In this document: positions 8,692-16,668 of the stretch, in pieces
Position numbering within the stretch: position 1 is the first letter of the stretch
Layout of the letters: each line of letters starts with the position of its first letter
Assembly (NCBI GenBank): GCA_046350055.1
Contig: JAXMBC010000001.1
Span: 3,162,001-3,226,000, forward strand
Reading direction: 5' to 3'
From: JAEUIE01 sp046350055
Lineage (GTDB): Bacteria; Planctomycetota; Planctomycetia; Gemmatales; HRBIN36
Length of the DNA: 64,000 bases
Program-made: the position numbers and the translations under genes
Notes under the pieces: generated by a model
The model's input: the letters and a program-made list of their open reading frames with translations, nothing else
Told to the model about the DNA's origin: nothing
Database searches by the model: none

Positions 8692-9203
8692 GCAAAAGTG
8701 ATCAACACATGGAACGACGATCCCGACTCCTCTGGGTGGGATTGATTGCAGGATTCTTCCTGGTGCATGGCAGCATGATGATCGTTGGCATCGTGCTGGC
8801 CACCAGAGACCCCACTCATGCGGTGATTCCTAACTATCACCAGCAGGCTATGGAATACGACAAGGTGCTGGCTGACCGGCAGGCTAGCGAACGACTAGGC
8901 TGGAAATGGTCAATCACCCTGGAATCGGGCCATACGACATCCTCAGCGAACAGTTTCATCGTGCAACTTCGTGACACAAAGGGCCAGCCAGTAGTGGATG
9001 CTCAGGTTGCCGTCGATCTGTGTCATCACGCACGAGGCAATCAGCACCGGCGTGTTCGTTTGCTACCGGTGACAGGCCAGCCTGGACAGTATCGCGGCGA
9101 AACACGCTTGGATCGGAGCGGTGTCTGGCAGATCGATCTGGATGTGCAGCGGGGCGTCGAGCACTTCATAGATCGTCAGGAAAAGTTCTGGAGTCTCTCG
9201 TGA
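8670..9203 (+). CDS. fixH: FixH family protein
   Basis: 177 residues: one membrane helix near the N-terminus (LLWVGLIAGFFLVHGSMMIVG), then a periplasmic beta-rich domain with the FixH features YHQQAMEYDKVLADRQASERLGWKW and a C-terminal GVWQIDLDV strand. Strong AAGGAG before the ATG, which lies inside ccoG. In known cbb3 clusters FixH/CcoH is needed for stable assembly of the oxidase. Its TGA overlaps the GTG start of the next gene. Confidence 0.88.
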   Translation: MSSLGSVSKSDQHMERRSRLLWVGLIAGFFLVHGSMMIVGIVLATRDPTHAVIPNYHQQAMEYDKVLADRQASERLGWKWSITLESGHTTSSANSFIVQLRDTKGQPVVDAQVAVDLCHHARGNQHRRVRLLPVTGQPGQYRGETRLDRSGVWQIDLDVQRGVEHFIDRQEKFWSLS

Positions 9204-9961
9204 ACCTGGAACTGATTGCTACCATCATGGCAGCCAGTTTGCTCGGCAGTACCCATTGTGCTGGGATGTGCGGGCCATTCGTACTGCTGCTGAGTGGCAA
9301 GCCAGGCGATGCATCACCGGGTCTGGGCTTCAAACTGATTGCATATCATACTGGCCGGTTAAGTACGTATCTGCTTCTGGGAGCACTGGCTGGAGGTGTG
9401 GGGCAGTCGTTGAATGCCAGTGGCTGGTTGCCCGGCACGCAGCGATTAGCAGCATATCTTGCTGCCGCCACGATGTTCCTAACTGCCATGATCCTTCTGC
9501 TTCGGCAACTGGGAGTTCCCCTGCAGCACATGCCTATTCCCTCTCGATGGGTAAAGGCTATCTACGCTGGATTTCGCTGGGCGGCAAATTGGCCGGTGAC
9601 ATTGAGGGCCTGGTGGATTGGGACGCTTACTACCTGGATTCCCTGTGGCTGGCTGTATGCATTCGTGATCGTGGCTGCTGGGACGGGAAGCTTATTCAGC
9701 GGCATGCTGATCATGTTTGCATTCTGGTTGGGTACGGTGCCTATGCTCAGCCTGATTGGTGTTTCCGCAGGGCAGGTTTCGCAGCGATGGCGACAAGCGA
9801 CCCCCTGGATTGCCTTCACCTCCTGCATAATGCTGGGCTGGATGACGCTGGTACATCGTTCGAACTTTGCCCTTTCAGCATTTGATCATGTGCCATCCAC
9901 TTCCACTGAGATGATCCCTCAGCTATCTACTACGAAACTACCGTGCTGTCATGATGACTAG
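9200..9961 (+). CDS. SafE/TauE-family membrane protein in cbb3 assembly cluster
   Basis: 253 residues, about six membrane helices, with the motif GSTHCAGMCGPF near the N-terminus and TWIPCGWLYAF in the middle. Both are typical of the SafE-like branch of the TauE/SafE exporters that accompanies ccoGHIS genes, where a role in copper supply is assumed. The C-terminus ends in CCHDD, a possible metal ligand set. The frame extends upstream inside fixH, but GTG 9200 (GTGA overlap, GGAG 6 bases before) fits the hydrophobic start. It overlaps ccoI by 11 bases. Confidence 0.85.
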   Translation: MNLELIATIMAASLLGSTHCAGMCGPFVLLLSGKPGDASPGLGFKLIAYHTGRLSTYLLLGALAGGVGQSLNASGWLPGTQRLAAYLAAATMFLTAMILLLRQLGVPLQHMPIPSRWVKAIYAGFRWAANWPVTLRAWWIGTLTTWIPCGWLYAFVIVAAGTGSLFSGMLIMFAFWLGTVPMLSLIGVSAGQVSQRWRQATPWIAFTSCIMLGWMTLVHRSNFALSAFDHVPSTSTEMIPQLSTTKLPCCHDD

Positions 9962-12440
9962 CCTGGCCATGCCCAAGGGTGCGTCGTTGCCATCGCCTGG
10001 TGTGGTGGGCAAAGCAGTGTCGTGTTCTCATTGCAGACTGCCAGTGCCGGCAGGGCTGGTAGTTGCTGGAGCTACAGACCAGTTTTGCTGCACTGGTTGC
10101 AGCACAGTCTGGCAACTCCTCCATGCCGAGGGGCTTGATGCGTTCTACCAGATATGCCAGACAGTAGAGTCGCAGCCACTACAGGCACGCAGCCAGCCAG
10201 AAGACTGCAGTGAATTCGACGACCCGGTCTTTCAGGCAACATATATACGCGAATTGCCAAGCGGCATGCGAGAAGTCAGGCTCTTGCTGGAAGGCATGCA
10301 TTGCGCCGCCTGCGTATGGCTGGTCGAGAAGTTGCCACTCTTTTGTCCCGGTGTGGTGGATTCGCGGGCACAACTGCTTTCTCGTCAGGTTGTGATCCGT
10401 TGGAATGCAGCGCAGGTATCACTGTCACAGATTGCACGCCAACTTTCGCAGTTTGGCTATGCTGCGCATCCAACGTCCGAAGCACGGCAAACGGACATGA
10501 ATCGCAAGGAGATGCGAAGACATCTCCTGCATCTTGGTATTGCTGGCCTGTGTGCAGGCAACAGTATGCTCGTAGCGTTTGCGCTTTACGGTGGCCTGTT
10601 CGATGGTATCTCTTCAGAACACGAGACCATACTCCGCTGGATGAGCGCCGGTCTTGGCCTCGTAGCGCTCTGCTGGCCAGGCCTGACTTTTTTCCGCGGG
10701 GCGTGGCAGGCCCTGCGAACCCGCACACCACATATGGATGTTTCCCTCTCGATCGGTCTGGCTGCAGGCGGTCTGATGGGTTTGTTCAATACCATCACTG
10801 GCACCGGTGAAATCTATTTCGACTCATTGTGCATGCTCATATTCGTTCTGCTTATCGGCCGCTTTCTGCAGTATCGTCAGCAGCGGCGCGCAGCTGAAAG
10901 TCTGTCACTACTGCGCAGCCTGACACCCCGGGTCGCCTATCGGGTCAAGCCACAAGGCATTGAACGTATTCCGACAGTTTCGTTGCAGCCGGGTGATGAA
11001 GTAGAAGTGCGAGTCGGTGATCTAGTGCCTGCAGATGGTGTGGTGCTCTCTGGTCAATCGACACTTGATCAATCGCTGCTGACCGGTGAATCGGCAGGCG
11101 TGCCCATTCAAGCAGGCGGAATCATTACTGCTGGTGCTACGAATCTTTCCAGTGTCCTGCGAGTCAGGGTGGCAGCCATCGGGAAAACGAGTCGTATCGG
11201 CCGCCTGATGGACCTTGTGGAATCCGCATCTCTTGCACAGACCCCCATCGTTGAGCTAGCCAATCGTGTTTCCGGCTACTTCATTTACATCGTACTCTCA
11301 CTGGCTGCCATCACGCTGTTGTTCTGGTGGAAGAGCGGGGCTAATATAGCAATCAATCACACGATCGCACTGCTGATTGTAGCGTGTCCCTGTGCCCTGG
11401 GGCTGGCAACCCCCATGACTATCGCAATAGCCCAGGGCCGTGCGGCCCGTCAAAAGATCCTCATTCGTCGTGGTGATGTATTTGAGCTTCTCAGCCAGCC
11501 CGGCATGCTGTGGCTCGACAAGACCGGCACCATCACGTACGGGAAGGTCGCGCTCCATGCCTGGATGGGAGATGAAACGGTGCTCCCGTACGTTGTCGCC
11601 GTCGAGCAGGGAATAGTACATCCACTGGCGGTATCACTGGCGAGCGCTCTCCAGGCGAAGATGAAAGACGACACATCCCTTTCCTGCGAGGCACAGCAAT
11701 ACTCTCCTGGGTATGGTGTGTCCGGTAGGGTGGCGGGGAAGAATATCATTGTGGGCTCCCGGGCGATGATGGAACAGAACCACATCACCATCGGTGAATC
11801 GATTTCTTCCACGGTAGCAGACTGGCTGCGGCTCGGCTGGACTCCCATCTACATCGCTTGTGATGGTAAGCTGGTTGCACAGGCTGCTCTGGGAGATGCG
11901 ATTCGGGAAGATGCGAGAGAGTGTATCGATACGCTTCGACAAGCTGGCTGGCAGGTTGGGATTCTTTCCGGAGATCATCGGGCCGTCATCAACCGTGTGG
12001 CTGAGCAGCTAAATATCCCTGCGGAACAGGTGCGTGGTGAAGTGACTCCTGAACAGAAGCTGCGGATTGTCGAGAAATCACGGCAACAGTTTGCCTCAGT
12101 CGTGATGGTCGGTGATGGAGTGAACGATGCCGCTGCTCTGGCAGCCGCGTCGGTCGGAGTGGCGGTGCAAGGTGGAGCTGAGGTGGCTTTGCAGGCAGCT
12201 CCAGTGTACCTGGGCAATGCAGGTCTATCACCCCTGGTCGAGTTGATTGCAGGCAGTCGTCGTACTATGCGTGCCATTCGTCGGGGTTTGTACGTATCTC
12301 TGGGGTATAACCTGACAGCGGTCGGTTTAGCTGTAGCCGGGTGTATCACTCCACTGCTGGCAGCTATCCTGATGCCGATCAGTTCACTGACAGTAACAAT
12401 CCTTGCGGCCGGCCAGCGTACATTCAGGAGCCAGTCATGA
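9951..12440 (+). CDS. ccoI: CcoI/FixI copper-translocating P1B-type ATPase
   Basis: 829 residues. The N-terminus has a Cys-rich metal-binding domain (CSHC and FCCTGCSTVW), then a heavy-metal-associated domain with GMHCAACVW. The membrane ion-binding motif is CPC (ACPCALGLATP, near 480). The catalytic core shows the actuator TGES, phospho-acceptor DKTGT near 522, a nucleotide site with HPLA, and GDGVNDAAALAAA. It exports copper for the CuB centre of the oxidase. Two ATG codons stand in tandem at 9951 and 9954; neither has a strong ribosome site, as expected for coupling to the upstream gene. The TGA overlaps the ccoS start. Confidence 0.95.
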   Translation: MMTSLAMPKGASLPSPGVVGKAVSCSHCRLPVPAGLVVAGATDQFCCTGCSTVWQLLHAEGLDAFYQICQTVESQPLQARSQPEDCSEFDDPVFQATYIRELPSGMREVRLLLEGMHCAACVWLVEKLPLFCPGVVDSRAQLLSRQVVIRWNAAQVSLSQIARQLSQFGYAAHPTSEARQTDMNRKEMRRHLLHLGIAGLCAGNSMLVAFALYGGLFDGISSEHETILRWMSAGLGLVALCWPGLTFFRGAWQALRTRTPHMDVSLSIGLAAGGLMGLFNTITGTGEIYFDSLCMLIFVLLIGRFLQYRQQRRAAESLSLLRSLTPRVAYRVKPQGIERIPTVSLQPGDEVEVRVGDLVPADGVVLSGQSTLDQSLLTGESAGVPIQAGGIITAGATNLSSVLRVRVAAIGKTSRIGRLMDLVESASLAQTPIVELANRVSGYFIYIVLSLAAITLLFWWKSGANIAINHTIALLIVACPCALGLATPMTIAIAQGRAARQKILIRRGDVFELLSQPGMLWLDKTGTITYGKVALHAWMGDETVLPYVVAVEQGIVHPLAVSLASALQAKMKDDTSLSCEAQQYSPGYGVSGRVAGKNIIVGSRAMMEQNHITIGESISSTVADWLRLGWTPIYIACDGKLVAQAALGDAIREDARECIDTLRQAGWQVGILSGDHRAVINRVAEQLNIPAEQVRGEVTPEQKLRIVEKSRQQFASVVMVGDGVNDAAALAAASVGVAVQGGAEVALQAAPVYLGNAGLSPLVELIAGSRRTMRAIRRGLYVSLGYNLTAVGLAVAGCITPLLAAILMPISSLTVTILAAGQRTFRSQS

Positions 12441-12670
12441 GCGTCATGTATCTTGCCCTGCCTGTTGCTCTGCTGCTGGTGCTAGCCGCCTTCCTTGCAT
12501 TTCGGTGGTGTATTCAAACCGGCCAACTCGATGATCTTGACAATGTCAGCTACCGTATGCTGCATGATGATGCTGCCAGGACTGCTAAATCCCATCGAAC
12601 TGGTAATCAGCGAACAAGGACGACTGTCAGCAAGGAGCAAACAGACAAGCATGATGCATCACCTACATAG
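12437..12670 (+). CDS. ccoS: CcoS cbb3 oxidase maturation protein
   Basis: 77 residues: one N-terminal membrane helix, then the CcoS signature FRWCIQTGQLDDLDN..RMLHDD and a variable polar tail. AGGAG 6 bases before the ATG, ATGA overlap with ccoI. CcoS is needed for cofactor insertion into cbb3 oxidase. It is the last gene of the operon; the next gene is convergent after 35 bases and no clear terminator hairpin is seen between them. Confidence 0.93.
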   Translation: MSVMYLALPVALLLVLAAFLAFRWCIQTGQLDDLDNVSYRMLHDDAARTAKSHRTGNQRTRTTVSKEQTDKHDASPT

Positions 12671-12705
12671 TGATGCAGTTCGTCGATTGAATGATGGTGC
12701 GTTGA

Positions 12706-14154
12706 TTAGTCTTTGCCTTTTGATCCTGATGCCTGTTCGGCGAATGCATACAAGTGCCGGGCTGTGCGAAGGTAGATAGTATTTTCTGCGATGGCTGGAG
12801 TCGCAGCGACTTTTTCCCCCAGTTTAGGGTTCTTGACTACGATTTCGGGCGATCTGCTTCCCGCCTTCATCACGGTGACAATGCCGTCGTTAAGAGAAGT
12901 GAAGTAAATGAATCCATTGGCAGCGACAGGTGAAGCGTAGTAGGGGGTCGTGACGCCGAGTCGACGAACGTAGAGTTCCTCACCATTGTTTGCATCATAA
13001 GCGGTAACAATCCCGCCGTCTTTCACCAGAACAAACTGGCCCTGGTAGACTATGCCTGTAGGCACATAGGGCAGACCGCGAGTCTTCTTCCATATCATAT
13101 GTGATTGGGTGACATCCCCGCTGCCACCCAGTTTCAGTGCAAAGGCACTATTGCGGGATGCGGATATAAACTGTACCGTCTTCTCCCACTCGTCTTTTGT
13201 GATTTTACCGTCGTGGTTGGAATCCTGGCTCTCAAACGACCCTTTCATGCGTGTCTTGCTCAGTCCTTCCTTAGTGAGATACCCCAGCTTTTCATCTCCT
13301 GCCATCTTGAGCATGGCTTCAAAGTTGGGTAGTTTCATGTCTTCTCCTGGCGACCAGCCGGCAAAGAAGAGAGTTTGTCCCACGACGATTGGTGTGGTAC
13401 ATGCAGCTGCTGGCATTCCGTTCACAGTCCATTTCTCTTCGCCCGTTTTCAGATCGTAGGCAATCATTCTGCCAAAGCCGGCGGCGATGACCTGTTTCCC
13501 AGTTGGCGTGTCTGCAATGACGGGAGTACAAAATGCGGAGATAGACTCTCGTTTGCGTTCCCACTTCAATTGTCCGGTGAGTATGTCGATGGCCAGGATT
13601 CTTGGGTGTACTGTCTCATCGCGCACCAGAATAACGAGGCCATCAGCCAGGATGGGAGAGACTCCGGTACCGAAATCGAGCATCGTGGTGACGCAAGGCA
13701 ACTCGTATCGCCACAGTTCCTTCCCTGCTAGATCGTAACAAAACAAACCACAGGAACCAAAATAGGAAACAAGATGTGTACCATCCGTAGCGGAGGTGGA
13801 GTTGGCAGGGCTGCCTTCAGTCTTGTCATGTGCTTCGATCGCCTTTGCTGGAGCTTCAGCTCGCCAGCGTTCTTTGCCAGATTGACGATCATAGGAGATG
13901 GTGAAGAGTTTTCCTGAATCATACGCAGTCAGGATGAGTTGGTCCGAAACGAGCATAGGAGAGGAGTACCCCAGAGGGCAGGGGACTTTCCATTTGACGT
14001 TTTTGTCCGGCCCGATTTCCAGAGGTGGCGTCTGCCTTTCTGCTATCCCTGAACCACCTGCTCCACGGAATTGTGGCCACAGGACCGGTGGCTCAGCCCG
14101 AAGCATTAACGAGACCATCAACAGTTGAATCAACGAGAACAGGAATTTCCACAT
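12706..14154 (-). CDS. Secreted PQQ-type beta-propeller with an inserted EF-hand
   Basis: 482 residues from the ATG at 14154, which starts a signal peptide (MWKFLFSLIQLLMVSLML); the frame is open to 14199. The mature part begins WPQFRGAGGSG, usual for planctomycete PQQ/BamB-like propellers, and contains repeated blades such as TAYDSGKLF, CYDLAGKELW, AYDLKTGEEKW and TAYDANNGEELY. Near residue 310 lies a perfect EF-hand loop, DSNHDGKITKDE, between blades. Such proteins are exported and may bind calcium; no enzyme activity can be assigned. Convergent with ccoS and unrelated to the oxidase. Confidence 0.85.
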   Translation of the reverse strand: MWKFLFSLIQLLMVSLMLRAEPPVLWPQFRGAGGSGIAERQTPPLEIGPDKNVKWKVPCPLGYSSPMLVSDQLILTAYDSGKLFTISYDRQSGKERWRAEAPAKAIEAHDKTEGSPANSTSATDGTHLVSYFGSCGLFCYDLAGKELWRYELPCVTTMLDFGTGVSPILADGLVILVRDETVHPRILAIDILTGQLKWERKRESISAFCTPVIADTPTGKQVIAAGFGRMIAYDLKTGEEKWTVNGMPAAACTTPIVVGQTLFFAGWSPGEDMKLPNFEAMLKMAGDEKLGYLTKEGLSKTRMKGSFESQDSNHDGKITKDEWEKTVQFISASRNSAFALKLGGSGDVTQSHMIWKKTRGLPYVPTGIVYQGQFVLVKDGGIVTAYDANNGEELYVRRLGVTTPYYASPVAANGFIYFTSLNDGIVTVMKAGSRSPEIVVKNPKLGEKVAATPAIAENTIYLRTARHLYAFAEQASGSKGKD

Positions 14155-14361
14155 GTCTAGTCTCTGTGAGTACCTTTGTGAATTCAGCAATGGTACCATA
14201 TTCAGCAGCGTCTATCTGCGACCTTCCTACTAGTGTAAGGCTGCCCTGGAAGTTGGAGAAGGCTGTGCATTTTCTGTAAATCAGGGTTGCTTGAACTGCT
14301 ATCCTCGAGCATACTTAATCATTGTCAGAGTTCGTCCTGCCTAGCTTCCTTCCAACCCAGA

Positions 14362-14394
14362 AGTGCCATCAACTTCCTACCAACTCATGGCACT
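14362..14394. repeat. Inverted repeat before the 14409 operon
   Basis: AGTGCCAT (14362-14369) and ATGGCACT (14387-14394) form an 8-base inverted repeat with 17 bases between, ending 14 bases before the ATG at 14409. It could be a regulator site or an mRNA hairpin near the ribosome site. Confidence 0.4.
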
Positions 14395-14408
14395 GGAGTT
14401 GAATCGAA

Positions 14409-16655
14409 ATGACCCGCCAGAAGAGCCTCTCCCGGCAATGCTACATTCCATGGTTTCTGCATCTTCCATTGTCCATGGTGCTGGTTCTGGCTGCACCTGC
14501 ATATTCCATGGGTGAGGAAAAAACAGTCAGCTTCAACAACGATGTTGTTCCCGTGATGACCAAGGCTGGATGTAATACCGGGCTATGCCACGCCAAGGCT
14601 GGTGGAGGACAGAACGGATTTCAGCTTTCACTTTTGGGTTTTGAACCAGCGGAAGATTACGAACATATAGCACTGGAGAGTCGTGGTCGGCGTCTGCAGT
14701 TTGGCAATCCTGATAGAAGTCTGTTGTTGCTTAAAGCTTCGGGGCAGGTGCCTCACGGGGGTGGTGTACGGTTGCCAAAGTCTTCCGCTGGGTATACCAC
14801 CATTCGCGACTGGATCAGTCAGGGCGTTCCCAAAGATAACGTTGCTAGCCCTAAACTCGTTTCAGTAGACATTCAACCAGCAAAGGGCCTGCTTCAGCGC
14901 CAAGCGACTCAGCAACTCAAAGCAATGGCCCGTTACTCCGACGGAAGCACTCGTGATGTTACCAGTCTGGCACTGTATGAATCGAATGACAAAGCCATGG
15001 CTGATGTGTCTTCAAGTGGCCTGATTCAAGCTGCCGATATGCCCGGCAAGGTTTCCGTGATGGTCCGCTATCAGGGGCTTGTTGCGGTGTTCAATGCTGC
15101 CATTCCGCTGGGGGCGACGGTGGAAACGCTGCCACCAACGAGAAACTTCATCGATGTTGCTGTTTTCTCCAATCTGAAGGAACTCGGAATTCCTCCTTCT
15201 CCCGTGTGCGACGATGCTACGTTCGTCCGGCGTGTTACGCTTGACATCGCTGGGCGCTTACCCACTGAAAAAGAAGCACAAGCTTTTCTCTCCAGCACGA
15301 GCCCTGACAAACGCAATCAATGGATCGATGAACTGCTCAGGGGTTCGGATTACGCCGACTACTTTGCCAGCAAGTGGACAGCAGTGCTGAAAAACCGTCG
15401 TGATGATACCAGCGACCTTCTGTCCAACTTTGCCTTTCATGCCTGGGTGCGTGATAGTCTGCTATCAAACAAGCCATATGATCAGTTCGTCCGAGAACTA
15501 CTGGCCGCGACTGGAACAGTCATAGATAACCCGCCAGTAGCCTGGTATAAGCGGGTCAAGGAGCCGAAAGACCAAATTGAAGATGTTGCCCAGCTTTTTC
15601 TGGGTGTGCGCATGCAATGTGCCCAGTGCCATCACCACCCGTTTGAACGCTGGAGTCAGGATGACTATTACGCGCTGGCCGCTTTCTTCGGACAGGTCGG
15701 TCGCAAGCCCTCCGGTACACGTGGTGAGGACTTGATCTTCCACAAGCGTGGCATGGCCACAGCGACCAACATCAAAACCCGTACCGCTTTGAAACCTGCA
15801 GCCTTTGGTGACCAGGTTCAGGCAATTGCACCCGATGAAGACCCTCGACTACGGCTTGCTGACTGGATGAAGTCTTCGAAGAATCCCTTCTTTGCCAAGG
15901 CGCTGGTGAACCGCTACTGGAAGCATTTCTTTCAGCGTGGGTTGATCGAGCCTGAGGATGATATCAGGGAGTCCAATCCACCTTCGAATCCGGAACTCCT
16001 GGCAGCACTGGAAAAACACTTTGTGGAAAGTGGTTACGATCTGAAGGAACTGGTGCGTGTCATGACTCGTTCCAGTGCTTACCAGCTGAGTGCGATACCC
16101 AACCAGTACAACATTGGCGATCGACAGAATTATTCACGCTACTATCCCCGCCGCCTCTCTGCTGAAGTCATGCTCGATGCAATCGATCACCTGGCAGGCA
16201 CACAGACTGATTTCGCAAACCTGCCAGCAGGTACCCGTGCGGTAGCATTGCCTGACAACAGCTACAACCGGTCGTCGCCATTCCTGCGAGTGTTCGGACG
16301 TCCCGAAGGCGAAAGCGTGTGTGAATGTGAACGGGTCCAGTCCTCGAACCTGGCACAGAGTCTGCACTTGATCAATGCTGCAGATATCCGCGGAAAATTA
16401 GCTCATTCGAATGGTCGTGCGGAGCGGCTTGCCAAAGACACCAGGCCCATCGAGGCGAAGGTCAAAGAGCTATATCTTTTGGCTTTTTCCCGCCAACCAC
16501 GCCCTGATGAATTACAGACAGCACTGGCCTACCTCAGCGAGCCACGCGTCAACGCTGCTGGCCAGAAGATTGATCCCCAGAAGGCAGCCCGCGAGAATTT
16601 TCAGGACCTGCTCTGGGCCATGATTTCAACTAAGGAATTCCTTTTTAACCATTAA
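14409..16655 (+). CDS. Secreted DUF1549/DUF1553 protein with Ig-like domain
   Basis: 748 residues. Signal peptide to about residue 35, then a cytochrome-like N-terminus with CX4CH (CNTGLCH at 55-61), a bacterial Ig-like segment (about 150-235, LKAMARYSDGSTRDVT), DUF1549 (FVRRVTLDIAGRLPTEKEA) with CAQCHHHP near 405, and DUF1553 from about 470 (NPFFAKALVNRYWKHFF) to the end (TKEFLFNH). These domains are nearly confined to planctomycetes and relatives; their biochemical role is unknown. First gene of a three-gene unit with the PPC protein (13 bases on) and DUF1501 protein. Confidence 0.9.
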   Translation: MTRQKSLSRQCYIPWFLHLPLSMVLVLAAPAYSMGEEKTVSFNNDVVPVMTKAGCNTGLCHAKAGGGQNGFQLSLLGFEPAEDYEHIALESRGRRLQFGNPDRSLLLLKASGQVPHGGGVRLPKSSAGYTTIRDWISQGVPKDNVASPKLVSVDIQPAKGLLQRQATQQLKAMARYSDGSTRDVTSLALYESNDKAMADVSSSGLIQAADMPGKVSVMVRYQGLVAVFNAAIPLGATVETLPPTRNFIDVAVFSNLKELGIPPSPVCDDATFVRRVTLDIAGRLPTEKEAQAFLSSTSPDKRNQWIDELLRGSDYADYFASKWTAVLKNRRDDTSDLLSNFAFHAWVRDSLLSNKPYDQFVRELLAATGTVIDNPPVAWYKRVKEPKDQIEDVAQLFLGVRMQCAQCHHHPFERWSQDDYYALAAFFGQVGRKPSGTRGEDLIFHKRGMATATNIKTRTALKPAAFGDQVQAIAPDEDPRLRLADWMKSSKNPFFAKALVNRYWKHFFQRGLIEPEDDIRESNPPSNPELLAALEKHFVESGYDLKELVRVMTRSSAYQLSAIPNQYNIGDRQNYSRYYPRRLSAEVMLDAIDHLAGTQTDFANLPAGTRAVALPDNSYNRSSPFLRVFGRPEGESVCECERVQSSNLAQSLHLINAADIRGKLAHSNGRAERLAKDTRPIEAKVKELYLLAFSRQPRPDELQTALAYLSEPRVNAAGQKIDPQKAARENFQDLLWAMISTKEFLFNH

Positions 16656-16668
16656 GGGTATAGCCTCA

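Noticed and set aside
14388..14403. TGGCAC with TTGA before the 14409 operon as a sigma54 promoter
   Set aside because: The -12 GC is replaced by GA and the element would lie only about 6 bases before the start codon, leaving no room for a leader.
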